Positions 49,402 to 59,458 of a DNA stretch of 64,000 nucleotides are shown here, piece after piece (position 1 is the stretch's first letter; each line of letters begins with the position of its first letter). A program made the position numbers and the translations under genes. The DNA lies in contig JAJEKV010000020.1 in the NCBI GenBank assembly GCA_021234155.1, forward strand, positions 1,188,938 through 1,252,937, read 5' to 3'. Below the pieces are notes generated by a model. The model did no database searches, had not been told where the DNA came from, and saw nothing but the letters and a program-made list of their open reading frames with translations. Origin of the DNA: Isoetes taiwanensis. Taxonomy: Eukaryota; Streptophyta; Lycopodiopsida; Isoetales; Isoetaceae.

Positions 49402-52400
49402 GTTCTTCTTCAATACGAATACAAAGACTAAATGAAATCTAAGCCTGAATGATCAGATTTAGGGCTCCATGAAAGACCCAAGAACCCCATTCCGGCATTC
49501 AGCAACAGGAACTAGGAACTGGAAAGCGAAGACGCCCAGATTTGTGGGAAGAAGAGAGCCAGAGTCGTCGTATCAAACAAAACCGCCAAAAGCCAAAATC
49601 AAGGGATGAAAATAAGTTAAAAAAATTGACAGCCAGGATTGCGCACAGACTATCACAAAACTCCTTTATTATTATATATAGATAATGCATAGTCTTTGCC
49701 TGGAAAATTATTGTCATCATTGTACATTCATCTTTTGTAATTCTGCATTGTTCTTTTAAAGCTAAAAACTAAAAAAGCAAAGCCAAAAATATTTATTCCA
49801 AGTTATATTCTCTTTAGGTAGTTGCATTCCATCTTCATAAAAACATTAGAAACCTATACATTCAAAGAAAAACACATAAAAAGAACTTTCCTTCCATGAT
49901 CATTACGGTGTTTATGCTTTTCTCGAGGCTTTAGCTACTTACAGAGAAAAATTAAAACATCTTTTGCTATTTAAACCCTATGCACGTGATCTAGGGGCTA
50001 TTCTGAAGTTGCCCGCATTTATCCCAACTCAAAATTCCTTATCAAGCTCCATCCGCAAAATTTGGCTCTCTTTTTGGCACCGGCCAACTTTTTTTTGACC
50101 CGACTTTGACCTAGATTTTCTCGGCCTTCCCCTATTCAAATCAAGTCAAATCTTCACCATCGGTTTCCTCTCTAGTTGATCATCTATACCACCAATCACA
50201 TCTCAAAAATCTCACAAGGTGTGTGCGCAAGACCAATTTTTGCTCGGCAGTTTTTTTAGGTTTGGGGACTCTAGTGATTTTGAAGAAACCATTATTTCAA
50301 AATGACTTTTCTCCTTTCATATGTTGAGGATTGATCACCCTAAGTGATCCGGAGGTCCTAACCAATTTGTTTGAGCTCCCTTGAGGTTAGACTAAAATTC
50401 CGTGTTTTAGGCTAACAGTACTCCATGAGGCTATCACGATCGGCCGGTGGTCCACTGCGACGCGATCAGTGCTCACGCGCGTTCCATCTGGCGAACCAGC
50501 GATCTCTCTTACCCCTCCAACAGGCCCTAAGCCGTTCGCGGACTCATTGCCCGCGGTGTAAGCCAGGTCGGAGCCGAGCATCACCCATAGTAACCACTTT
50601 CTAAAAATAGACGATGTGTCTATCAAGACGCCAATGGAAGCGGCAAGAATCCGATTTCTGCAGCGGAATCTAATAGGGAACCAAGGTTTCACCCCAAGTG
50701 CCGTGCCAAAATGCCCGCGACTGCTCCAAGTCAGTCCATGTCGCCAAAGAGGCGGCCGGGCCCCAAACCTCGACCCCCATACGTATGGCGTGCTCGACTA
50801 GTGCCCAAAACAGATGTGACCGATGGCCCCAATCATAGAGCTCGCACGGTGATTTGTTGTTACGCATGGCATAAAGCGCTTTCCGGACTCTTGTCACCCG
50901 CAGCGGATAGGCGCCTCCCAGAGGAGAGCGAGGAGGGGAACTCCACCCCTAGATACTTGTAGGTGGGTGTGATGTCCACAGTTTGTCCCGATATGTGAGT
51001 GCAGGAGGCATGGGGTGACGTGAAGAGGATATGAGAACCACCCCGGTCTTGGCCGATTCACGCGCATGTCAGAGCGACAAAATGTGTCTAGGGCATCCGT
51101 GTGAGACCGCATAGCTTTCTACCGGGTGGGGGCCAGCCAGCCAACATCGTCCGCATAGATGAGCCGGCGATGACACGTGCAAAAGTTGTATGCCATCCCC
51201 CATGCTCGCAGAAGCCGGGCTCTAACCGACAATGTAGAGGCCAAAAAGTGTTGGGGCGAGGGGGGCAACCACTGCCGACCATACTACCGGTGAAGCTTGG
51301 CCCGTCCGGCCGTGATCCCCGCCAAAACAACTCTCATACAACCTCAGATATGGCATTCGCGACAAAAGTGCTGAGCTCCAGTTGACGCAGCCTAGCCCAC
51401 AAATTTTTCCGGGGAACTGTATCAAAAGCCTTCGCGAAGTCCACAAGCAAAGATACAAGTCCTGCCGGGCGATTCCTAAATTTGTTTTCAATCGCCCGCT
51501 TGCAGTAAAGATATGGTCAATCGCTGAGTGGCGGGGTCTAAAGCCCGCCTCGTGAGGGGCTCGCACATCTCGCCGCCTCTGCCAGTAGGGTCAATCGCCG
51601 CCGAGAATGCCCAACAGTTTGGCAAATACCGAAATGACCATGATCGTCCCGTAGTTGGTCGGACAGTGTGGTCGCCCGCCTTGTGCATGGGGAACAACCC
51701 CCTTGGGTCCATTGTCGGGAGACCTTCCCCGCAATGCTATGTTGAATGGGGTAGTGAGGACCCGGCACAAGCGGCTGCCCCATTTGAGTAACTTTCGCCC
51801 GCATACCATCGGTGGTCACCGCCTTCCCATTAGCCGGCGGTGGCCCTCGTCCAACATACTCCTCCACGAAACCAATGGGGCCATCCCGTGGGGGTATGGG
51901 CGTCTGTACGCCCCCGGCGGGTCATAGAGTCTGCTACAAGTACCGCTCCCCTTGGCCGGGTGTGATGTCCGCCGTAGGTGGGCTGGCCTCAAGCACTCGC
52001 CAAAGCCGAACATCTCCCCGATGCAAAGGTACCGCCTTGTCTCCTTTCGGATAAGGCGGTGCATCGTGGTGGCCTCGCAAGCGTACCGGATCCGTAATGT
52101 GACCGAGCTGCCGCCATGCTTTACAACCGCGCATCAAACCATCGGTTACGCAGAATGTTGCCGACCCCGAAAGGCGACGCTGATTCGCCAAAGCACCCGT
52201 CCCGCCGGGTCCCGTAATAGCAAATTCAGGCGGTCCGTCTGCGCTTCTAGTGTGGAGGTCCGAATTACCGGGGGGCGTCCATGAGCATCTCGGCGTAGTC
52301 CTCACGCCAAGCCATAATCTAGTCTCAACCGAGGACGGCGAGGGGTGGCATAGTGGGGTTCCGGGCGTTTGCCAAACCAAGTCCAAATAAAGTGGGAGGT

Positions 52401-53760
52401 GATCCGAAATCGACCTCCTCATCCCGATCGCCTCAGGCTGCCCCCAAACGACCGACGAGATGCATATCTTGGCGCAACTACGAAAGCACATAGTCCACCA
52501 CACTAGACCCTCCCCACGATTGTCCCCTGCCCGCATGTGCACTTGCGAATCGGGCCACTATGACAGCCATTGCAAATTATCAAGTCAAAAATACCACATA
52601 GCAGGAGCAATTGTCTGCCAAAGCGAGTGACCTGGCTGTCATCCGATCCTCGTGGCCAGGTTGCTTCTGCGGGGCGTATCGAGAATGTGTGTTCGGATGT
52701 TGTGGGTGAGACTCTCCCCCTACTGTTCTGGCATGCCTCGAACTACCGTTGTTGGGCTCTCCGCTGCGCTCCCGGTTCTGCGGCCTGCGGGTCAAACTGG
52801 AGGGGTGGTGGTGGTGGCTAGGATGGCGTGGAGTGGTTGGAGTGCGGGGCTGGCTGCCGGCGTGGAGGCTGTGGTGGGGTAGCGGTCTGAGCTGCGTTCT
52901 CGGCCCTGTGAAGTCGAGAGCACAACTCTTGCGAGGGCCCCGCTTGCGCCATCTCACACTTTGCGTCGCAAAACCTATGGACCCTCGGCAGGGAGACCCT
53001 GCCTGGTTTATGGATGGTTGCCTCGCAACCCCCGAGCTCCGTGCTCGAAAGAAGCGAGAGCTGCTCAGAGCCCCAAAGACACCTGTGTCGGGGGGGCTTG
53101 GCTTTGCTTCGATCTTACTCGAAGATCCCGGCCGGTTCCGGGTTGTTCCGGGCAAGAGCACCAAGGCTTCCGCGGCTATGGTGGTGGCCGCCTCCACCTC
53201 CGGGGTTTGCCGACACCGTGACCATCGCCTCCTCGCATTGCGCCCCCCTTCCCGTGGTCATCATACAGGAGCCCAGGGCCCGCATGTCGGGACTCTCCGC
53301 CCGCCTCGTTGCCACTGGCGTGCTGTGCCAAGGCCATCTTCCACATGTACAAGGCGGTTCTTCCGCACTTGATGCGGTTCTTCTCGACCACCATTTGCCT
53401 TTTTGAGCACATGGGATGCCGAGGGACTCCATCTCCACCGTCATGCCCGGCCAAAGCGCACCGCCAGCCTCAATACGAGCACTGTTAGCCTCCACTCCCG
53501 CTTTGACATGGCTTCAATTCTCTGCCGAGGCAGGAGTTCCGCAATCAATCCCTTCCGGCCGGGCTGGCCTCGCTGAGGGGGCCTTAGCCTTAGCCCGAGC
53601 CTCCTTCTTTATGGAGGATGACTCTCCCCTGTCCATGATGGCTGATCAGGACCATTTGTGCGGCGGCCCCTCGCCTTGGGTTTCCCAGGCTGGCCCATCT
53701 TCTGATTTTAAGGCATTGGATGAGTTGATGTTGATGTTGTGTTGTGTTATAAAATAGAAC

Positions 53761-54409
53761 ATATTAACGGTGCAGGCGGAACAACAATCGGAGCAACAAC
53801 AATCGGGCCACTAAAAAAACGTGGTGTGCAATGTCAAATGTTCAATCTGGAACTGGAATAATGGATATGAATGGAATAATGGATATGAATGTTCAATCTG
53901 GATTACTGAATATGACATGGTGACGTTCATGTTCATGTTCATGTTCATGTTCATGTTCAAAGTACCAAAACATTCACACAACATCCAACGTTCAAAATAT
54001 TTAACGTCAAACCAGTGTTGCACTATAATTATTCCAATATTCAATAAGGAACCCTTGTGAACAAGTTCCTCTAATTTCCCTTCAACAAACTGACGTCAAC
54101 ACCAATGCTAATTGAGATTTTGACACCTAATCCTAAAAAAAACTTTTAACCAAAAAGTAGTAACAAGTAACAGACATATAGAGCCACATAGCTTACAAGC
54201 AAAGAGATGATCATGCATTGCATGTTATTGCATCCAAAGGTACCTACAGATCTTCACAGATCTTTCTTATTTCTGTTCGCTTTTTATAATGATAGTTAGT
54301 GCTTGGTCTCCAAAACCGCCAGTGAGGCCGCTTTTTGTGTGATTTCCGAATGGTCTAGGCAGGTTCATGAGTGCTGGCATCATCTGGAATACATGTGGCT
54401 TCTAAGACA
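53761..54409. repeat. Intergenic stretch with a GTTCAT hexamer array
   Basis: GTTCAT repeats about six times at 53926-53960, and 'ataatggatatgaatg' is duplicated at 53860-53890. Otherwise no gene is recognised. Confidence 0.6.
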
Positions 54410-55328
54410 TCATTCCAAAGGGACATGAACCTGTTTGATTGCCGCTGGAGCTACTGGTTGACTAAAAGCCATGTTATGATGGGAAAGCCTGCTGTTTACT
54501 TTTGATGGATACGCAAAGTTTGCTATCCCACTGTTGGGAACATTATCTGTTTTAGAAGCTAATAAAACAAAAAAGTATGGAGAATCTGAAGCCTTTTCTC
54601 CTCTTAGAAGCAAAGTCAACTGATAATCGTCACCAAGAAGCACCTATACCACATGTAAAATAGATTAGATATTAATAATAGAAGACAGGAAAACTTTCTT
54701 ACCGAATATGTCAAGTGAACAGCTGTCTTATTGGTCAACAGTGTGGCTGCCTGATAAAGTTGCGTTACTATGAAGGCACCTTTATCTAAGTTGCCAACAA
54801 ACTTGATAGAAGAGCCACCACTATATACAGTTTCGGTTGACCTGCCATTTTAAATCACTGAAAGAATTGGCACACAAATGCTATATTTGAGCAATGTATC
54901 CATGTTGAGGTTTCAACATACCTGACAACTGAGATGCTTTCATCCGGTGCATAAAACAAAGGTACGAAATGTACTGTGCACGAAATGTACCAAGCATTCA
55001 CTTGCAGATTTTGAAAAGAAATATTGCTCCATGGATGGTCCCACACTTCTTTGCCATTGAATTACAATGGATGTGTGTAAAAAAGTAACTAATCCATTCA
55101 TGTTCTTCCAATCAATGATCTATAGAAATGGAAGAGTAGACAAAATCGTGCAGAACCGAGGATGGCAAGGGCATATAAGGTCGTGCTACCTGCATTGCGC
55201 ATCAATAAATGGACCTTCCAATTGTTCATATACCCAACCTGGGGCAAACAGAGCACTAGACACGCCATCATCTAAAATAACCTTCAAGGCCATGTCACAA
55301 CCTTGCATGAATTCACTGTTTTTTAATC
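54410..55328 (-). pseudogene. Fragment of a cytosolic endo-beta-N-acetylglucosaminidase gene
   Basis: Minus-strand exons: 55328-55190 (MALKVILDDGVSSALFAPGW and VYEQLEGPF), about 55056-54923 (VWDHPWSNISFQNLQ), 54841-54703 (ETVYSGGSSIKFVGNLDKGA) and 54643-54410, which ends in a stop. The last three join in phase with GT-AG borders (phase 2, then phase 0). The motifs match the end of the catalytic domain and the following beta-sandwich of plant ENGases, which cut the chitobiose core of free N-glycans. The first fragment does not join the second in frame, and the segment expected between them is missing, as is the whole 5' half. It is therefore a partial copy or relic. Family assignment rests on remembered motifs. 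Confidence 0.6.
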
Positions 55329-55551
55329 CTGTATTCAAAAATAGAAAAGTCAAAGGCATTACTACGGGAATGCCTATCATCGCCAGAAGAAGAAAAAGGG
55401 GCAGAAGAAGAAAAAGGGCTGTAAACAGAATAGAGCACATCCTTCGGATCTGCTTCTTCACGATTCTTCAAGATCTTCAAAAAGATTCGGCATTTCCATT
55501 CAATCTACTCTTCTACTGCTCGGAATGCCTAACGGCCTATTGCCGGATACT

Positions 55552-55741
55552 CTAAACCGATGCCTTGAATGCTCTGGAACGGCTAGCTGCTCTCCTATAT
55601 CTGCTCCTCCATCTGGTCGATCGCCTCCTCAACTGAATCTGCTCCTGATCTGATCTTGAATGCCCTATCAGATCCCATCGGCCGCCCTCCTGCTCTGATG
55701 CCCAGTTCGATGGGGCAGCCATGAAATTAAAAGCCAATAAC
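55552..55741 (-). other. Possible unrelated 5' exon next to the ENGase fragment
   Basis: A minus-strand frame from an ATG near 55722 reads MAAPSNWASEQEGGRWDL and continues rich in Arg and Ser to a stop at 55552. It is not the normal ENGase N-terminus. It may be an exon of another gene joined to the ENGase pieces, or chance. Confidence 0.25.
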
Positions 55742-55849
55742 CCTAAAGAAATAGAAATAAAAATAAAAAGAAATAGAGGAATAAAAATAGAAGGGGGTAA
55801 ACCATTGGGGATATGGAATTTAGACAATAAAAACGCGGAGTGCACTCTA

Positions 55850-57090
55850 GATATACTGATTAGTATGCCTCGCGCAATACGCCCATGAAATCATATGAAA
55901 ACCATGTGCCAAAAAGCGTATAAAATCACAAAAAAAAACCCCCTGTTATAATGCTAGATATTCAATTGCATATGTTATAACAATATGGTCATGATTGGTA
56001 TATATCGGCATGACAGATTATATGATATAAAGAAAAATAATGAGCACCATTCTAGAAATAGGCATACTCTAATATAATTGAAATGCAATAGGAAAGCGTC
56101 TACGTGAATAAGACTTACATGCCTTTGAAAATCTGCTATCTATAATGCTTTCTTATAAGTTGTGTAGACAAATGAAATCATCATTGTTGCAGTAAAGTAT
56201 TTGCAATTTGACTTGGTGCATGGTGATGATGACCTTATGCTTATGAGAAGCATACAAGAAGTAATTACATAGTTATAAGACATGACTTCACATATCAATT
56301 CTTACCATAGAGTTTTTTCTAATGCAGCATTGTGTGGTAGTTATCAAGTTCTTGTGGAGCTCTTCATAAAAGAAGGTACAAATGATTGCCTTGGGTTTTA
56401 ACTTTATTGTACAAGATTACTTGAAGTCTATATTAAGAGTTAAAAAGCTTCTCAGCCTTGGGTTGTAATTTAGGATGCAAATGGCCATATGAGGTATTCC
56501 ATTCAATGGCATTCTGTAGACGAGGATAGACCCTACTTAAGATGAACATTGCATATGGATCAGGAAAAGTAGACCTTGTATTCATTTCAAAAGTAGAACC
56601 ACTGAATTTATTTGTTGTATAAAAAACTTCAGACATTTGATAATAAAATTACCTATGGTTGTAGATGCGTTGACCTTAAGGATCTAGGCCCGCAATAGTT
56701 GCATAGAATGTCGGAATATCCTAAGAGTGATAAGGCAACATTAGTGATGAGGCCTCGAGAAATGTTAGGCTTGTAATAATTTGCACAAGATGTGGAAATA
56801 TGCTGGGGGTGAGAAGACAACATTAGTGATAGGATCTTGAGGCATGGTAGTTACTTGAAAAAATTTTATAAGGGACATGAATTTATATATAATGAGAACC
56901 TTTCATTTTAGAAAATGTACAATAAGCCAATGGTCGCTCATACATCGAGTCAGGAAGAAAAGTTTGGCATCACTTAAGGATAACATAGCTACGCAAGACA
57001 GAAGGAAATGTGATTACATCTACAAATCGTTTCAACAAGATTTAAATTGAATTAAATTTCCTGGACCATTAATTATCCCTTTCCACCAGA
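55850..57090. other. No gene recognised
   Basis: AT-rich. 'ggcaacattagtgatg' and 'gacaacattagtgata' recur at about 56726 and 56818 in a diverged local duplication ('atgtcggaatat' and 'atgtggaaatat' blocks). No coding family seen. Confidence 0.4.
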
Positions 57091-57096
57091 AATGCC

Positions 57097-57384
57097 ATGA
57101 ATCATGAACGAGCTTGTAGGGGAGGCGCTTTGAATCACACGCCTAGCGTGAACTCAAATTCTGCTCAGGTTGTTGGCGAGCCACACGCGCTTGGCGCGCA
57201 TTCCACTGAAGTTCCTCCTTTTCCGGCTGGAGATTTTGTGCCACTCCCTCCCCTCCCCCCCTCCTCCTCCCCCTCCCCCTCGCATTTCTTCGAGGTTCAT
57301 GAAGGTCTGGAAATTTACTGCCATAATATGACTGTTATTGCTGAGCTGTTTGGGGATGGCCACGAGCATGGTGTTTTATGCTGA
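57097..57384 (+). CDS. Hypothetical proline-rich small ORF
   Basis: An ATG-initiated frame of 95 codons, higher in GC than its surroundings, with a proline/serine run (LPPLPPSSSPSPS) in the middle and a less biased C-terminal part (HFFEVHEGLEIYCHNMT). No family is recognised and no splice partners are evident. It may be a fragment of a larger gene or a chance frame. Confidence 0.25.
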   Translation: MNHERACRGGALNHTPSVNSNSAQVVGEPHALGAHSTEVPPFPAGDFVPLPPLPPSSSPSPSHFFEVHEGLEIYCHNMTVIAELFGDGHEHGVLC

Positions 57385-59040
57385 GCCATTATATGGTGCG
57401 CTTAATTATCTACTGAGCCTTAAACTAGAGAATGCTCATCGCAGAGCTTGAGCGTATTTTAGTTGCCCTTCTGCAGGAAGCCCAAATCCCAATAGCTCCA
57501 CAACGTAATTTCTCAACTTCACTCTTTACATGATCTCTTCCCAATGGAACTTCATGACATATTGCTTCTGGATCAATCGATTCTATCTTGCAGTCTCCCA
57601 CCCTCCTTTTCAAATTTGTCGTCAACATGTAATGTTTCTCTCCAATGCTGTTGAATCTGCTAAGATGACAAGATTGGATAGCAACAACAGGTTTGGGATT
57701 GGAGGAGCAGCATAACTTATGTGAATCTGCTCGACATTGCTGAGGCGCAGGTTATCCCAATTCTTCATGTAAGTGGTTGAATATCAAAAAGGCTCGAAGA
57801 AAGATTTATGTGCCAGTTTTAAACCACCCCCCAATTGCACGGCCTTTTAGCGGCCGAATGAAATTAAAACTTGATTTCTTACAATGCTTACACATGTCAT
57901 TATACGTCTAACTGTAGGTCCAATCGCGTGCCGTCGATTGAATGAAATCGTGGAAACTGGGGCCGTTGATCTCAAGTCGATCCACGGCCTAAACCTAACT
58001 ACCAACATTATGCTTTAACTCTGGGCCGTCGGTGGAAATTAAATCCTCCCACCGATTCCACGAGCAAAATCTATATAACCTTTTGGCCAATCAAGCTACA
58101 TGAGAAAGCGAAAGAGGTGACTTTCTGTTCTTCTGTCTCTGTGTAAAAAACTTTAGGGAGTTGGTTTTTGTAATGCAATCCTTGAATAAGTGCAATTAGT
58201 ATTGATCCTTCGAATAGTATAATAAGTTGTAACTACATTTTTACGACGATGATGTTTGATTGGTTATAGAGGACACTTTGCCAGTCTATAGTTGATATTT
58301 GTATGAAATTTACGAAATGCCACAATGTTTTCATTCCTAGTCTTATCGTAACTGACTTTATGAGAATATATTTGAAACAAAATTCCATCTCCATCTATCT
58401 TAATAAAAATATATTGTATTTTTCTACAACAAGAAGTAAGAATGTTTCGTAGGAGCAAAATCAAAGACAAAAAATTGTAGAAAACTAGTTGGATGCACAA
58501 GAGATAAATCATAAATAGGAATTCATTGTTGCAGTCTAGTTGTGCAAAGGCAAGCAAATCAGATGTACTCAAGCAACTATCAAGCTGCTCTCCCAAGTTC
58601 CATTGGGACATATGACGACGCCCTAAATTTTCCAAGAGAGCCTGAATAAGAGATTTCGTAATTGCTAACTCAAAGGACTTGCCATCAAAGCATAGGGAGG
58701 GGAGAAATTTTAAGGGAAGAAACTAGCCTACTATTGAACGACCACCTGTCCATATAATCTAACCGATTAACCTAGAAAAATCAACCAATTAACATCCATT
58801 TTCCTTCGTTACATGAATCTTGAATACCTAAACATTGATATTGAAGGATAAAGATAAGGTATGTTAAATCAAACTTGACTCCATTATTGTGGGTACTATT
58901 TTTGAAAATCTGAGAAGAAACTCAAAAAATATGCTCTGGACCAAATGACAAAGCTCCAATTGCAACAAAGCCTCCAGAGATGACGCTATGGCCATGGATG
59001 AGAGGACAATTATCTAGAAAATATCACATTATTATGGTAG
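57385..59040. other. No gene recognised
   Basis: AT-rich. A TATA-like CTATATAA at about 58072 is followed by pyrimidine-rich transcribed-looking sequence, but no matching coding exon was found downstream. Confidence 0.35.
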
Positions 59041-59044
59041 AGGT

Positions 59045-59142
59045 AATGTTCGCCCGTAGGCCCTTACGCGGGGTAAGGACCTGGCGAGCCCGGCAGGGCG
59101 AGCCTGGTCCGCACCCCGCGTAAGGGCCTGCGGGCGAACATT
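59045..59142. repeat. Long GC-rich hairpin upstream of the alcohol dehydrogenase
   Basis: Arms 59045-59074 and 59113-59142 are 30 bp with one mismatch (AATGTTCGCCCG... and its complement). The inner 38 bp can also pair in part. The dehydrogenase ATG is 317 bp downstream. Confidence 0.95.
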
Positions 59143-59148
59143 TCCTCA

Positions 59149-59329
59149 CGTAAAGTTCAGGGGGAAGATATTTCTTGCCACGTGGCGCCATCGTAGCCAC
59201 AAAAAAGTTGATTACTCCGTTATCAGCCAGCATCGGAGGAGATGAAGCCAACATCGGAGGAGAGGAAGCGATTATCTGTTGTAATCTAGGCCTGAAATAT
59301 GGCGAAATATCTTCCCCCTGAACTTTACG
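59149..59329. repeat. Second inverted repeat, 26 bp perfect arms
   Basis: 59149-59174 (CGTAAAGTTCAGGGGGAAGA...) is the exact reverse complement of 59304-59329. The 129 bp loop carries a short direct repeat (CATCGGAGGAGA twice near 59232 and 59252). Confidence 0.95.
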
Positions 59330-59458
59330 ATGCCCAATGAATGAATTGCCACAAGTAGGAGTGGTCTGAAATTCCGCCCAAAAAAGTCCGTCGAAAACGG
59401 ACTAGGGAGTGTATTTCAGAGAGGTTTACAACTTCATCGTGTACTCTGCCGTGCTGCT

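Larger units (their letters stand above)
43890..49682 (-). mobile_element. Non-autonomous Helitron with precisely known boundaries
   Basis: The uninterrupted 5' LTR shows the empty site. On the minus strand the element starts TCTATATATAATAATAAAGG after A and ends with the hairpin GCCCAGC-AAC-GCTGGGC, eleven bases later CTAG, then T. This is the textbook Helitron structure: insertion between A and T, no target duplication, 5' TC and 3' CTRR with a subterminal hairpin. No Rep or helicase frame is seen in 5793 bp. The inside includes a LINE tail (44031-44072), a zinc-knuckle-like LINE fragment (48390-48752), a tandem repeat (48963-49085) and a possible captured exon (49294-49401). Confidence 0.93.
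33721..50417 (+). mobile_element. Ty3/gypsy LTR retrotransposon inserted in a LINE, carrying a Helitron in its 3' LTR
   Basis: The 5' LTR is 33721-36178 and the 3' LTR is 42170-50417 including a 5793 bp Helitron. Without the Helitron the LTRs are 2458 and 2455 bp. Both begin TGTTGCCCATTTTTGGCAAC and end GGCTAACA. GTAC stands on both outer sides (33717-33720 and 50418-50421) as target duplication. A primer-binding site follows the 5' LTR after three bases, then gag, protease, RNase H, RT, RNase H and integrase in sense orientation. All frames are interrupted, so it is not autonomous. Confidence 0.93.
42170..50417 (+). repeat. 3' LTR of the gypsy element, split by a Helitron
   Basis: 42170-43889 and 49683-50417 together reproduce the 5' LTR in full order, ending GGCTAACA before GTAC. 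Differences to the 5' LTR are scattered single-base changes and small indels. Confidence 0.95.
33071..53760 (-). mobile_element. LINE copy C (minus strand), split by a nested Ty3/gypsy element
   Basis: The LINE occupies 50418 to about 53760 (5' part) and 33071-33716 (3' part). On the minus strand an ORF1-like frame starts near 53649 (MDRGESSSIKKEARAKAKA). An endonuclease C-terminus with SISDHLPLYLDL lies near 52430, LIYADDVGWL, the RT catalytic box, near 51150, and VEVWGPAASLATW near 50790. At 50418 the frame is interrupted by the LTR element and resumes at 33716, where the C-terminal zinc-knuckle region with AIEDESHTFELP follows, then the 3' UTR with the CCCTCG hairpin and a TTCC tail (33071-33090). 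A duplicated GTAC flanks the inserted element. The 5' limit is approximate, and frames are broken in many places. Confidence 0.75.

Noticed and set aside
52580-53500. Several long overlapping open frames on both strands
   Set aside because: They arise from high GC in the LINE 5' part. Only the minus-strand LINE reading has family support.
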